This document shows positions 6,224 through 6,319 of a stretch of 6,319 nt of DNA, piece after piece. Positions within the stretch are counted from its first letter, which is position 1. Each line of letters starts with the position of its first letter. A program made the position numbers and the translations under genes. Source of the stretch: Candidatus Aminicenantota bacterium (GTDB taxonomy: Bacteria; Acidobacteriota; Aminicenantia; Aminicenantales; Aminicenantaceae). The stretch spans positions 1 through 6,319 of the forward strand of contig WTAW01000029.1 of assembly GCA_013139435.1 (NCBI GenBank). Reading direction: 5' to 3'. The notes beneath the pieces were generated by a model. That model was not told where the DNA came from. It did not search any database and saw only the letters and a program-made list of their open reading frames with translations.

Positions 6224-6319
6224 GGGGGACAGAACTTAAAAGGACTTCATAAATTTTCTTCAAAAGTATGGACTCGAAACACGCCTCCAATGGATTTCAG
6301 AGCAATCCACGCGGGTATA
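6224..6319. other. Unassigned right edge with stem-loop; possible start of a mobile or REP-like element
   Basis: No gene can be assigned. It holds GGGGGACAGAACTT (6225-6238), a kind of motif I associate, from memory only, with ends of IS200-like/REP-associated transposase units. It also has a hairpin TGGATT-N7-AATCCA (6291-6309). On the minus strand an open frame enters from the right edge and stops at 6247 (last residues FRVHTFEENL); on the plus strand an ATG at 6268 is open to the edge. Either could be a partial gene; the fragments are too short to choose. Confidence 0.3.

Noticed and set aside
1..6319. A new defence or mobile system as the theme of the window
   Set aside because: All three genes belong to well-known families with intact motifs; only the small intergenic repeats are unexplained.

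Overview
The window is ordinary bacterial chromosome of roughly balanced base composition. It holds two housekeeping stress and repair genes on the minus strand, mutS and the 5' two-thirds of clpB, and one membrane glycosyltransferase gene of the GT87 type on the plus strand. The sequence does not fix the organism. Both housekeeping proteins are full bacterial types. The dispersed palindromic and direct repeats between genes suggest a genome rich in small repeats; a lineage such as Cloacimonadota or another FCB-group phylum is only a guess.

Layout: from 1790 down to the left edge runs clpB, with 596 codons visible; the second ATPase domain is cut off. A 122-bp gap (1791-1912) carries a strong Shine-Dalgarno, a TATAAT box and a small inverted repeat. 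mutS occupies 4546 to 1913 on the same strand, upstream of clpB, so mutS-clpB read-through is possible, although clpB seems to have its own leader. From 4547 to 4905 lies a divergent intergenic region with a mutS promoter candidate almost at its start codon, a 67-bp repeat copy, a 45-bp cloverleaf-like palindromic element, and a promoter candidate with a 12-bp palindrome ahead of the glycosyltransferase. The glycosyltransferase gene covers 4906-6066. The tail (6067-6319) has a second copy of the 67-bp repeat, a promoter-like pair and sequence that may be the edge of a mobile or REP-like element.

The genes have no shared pathway. MutS recognises mismatches, ClpB rescues aggregated proteins, and the GT87 protein probably transfers a sugar from a lipid-linked donor at the membrane. 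I found no CRISPR array, toxin-antitoxin pair, phage module or defence system. The points most worth a second look are the conserved internal GTG start in clpB, the repeat pair flanking the glycosyltransferase gene, the three-stem palindrome, and the possible near-leaderless mutS promoter.
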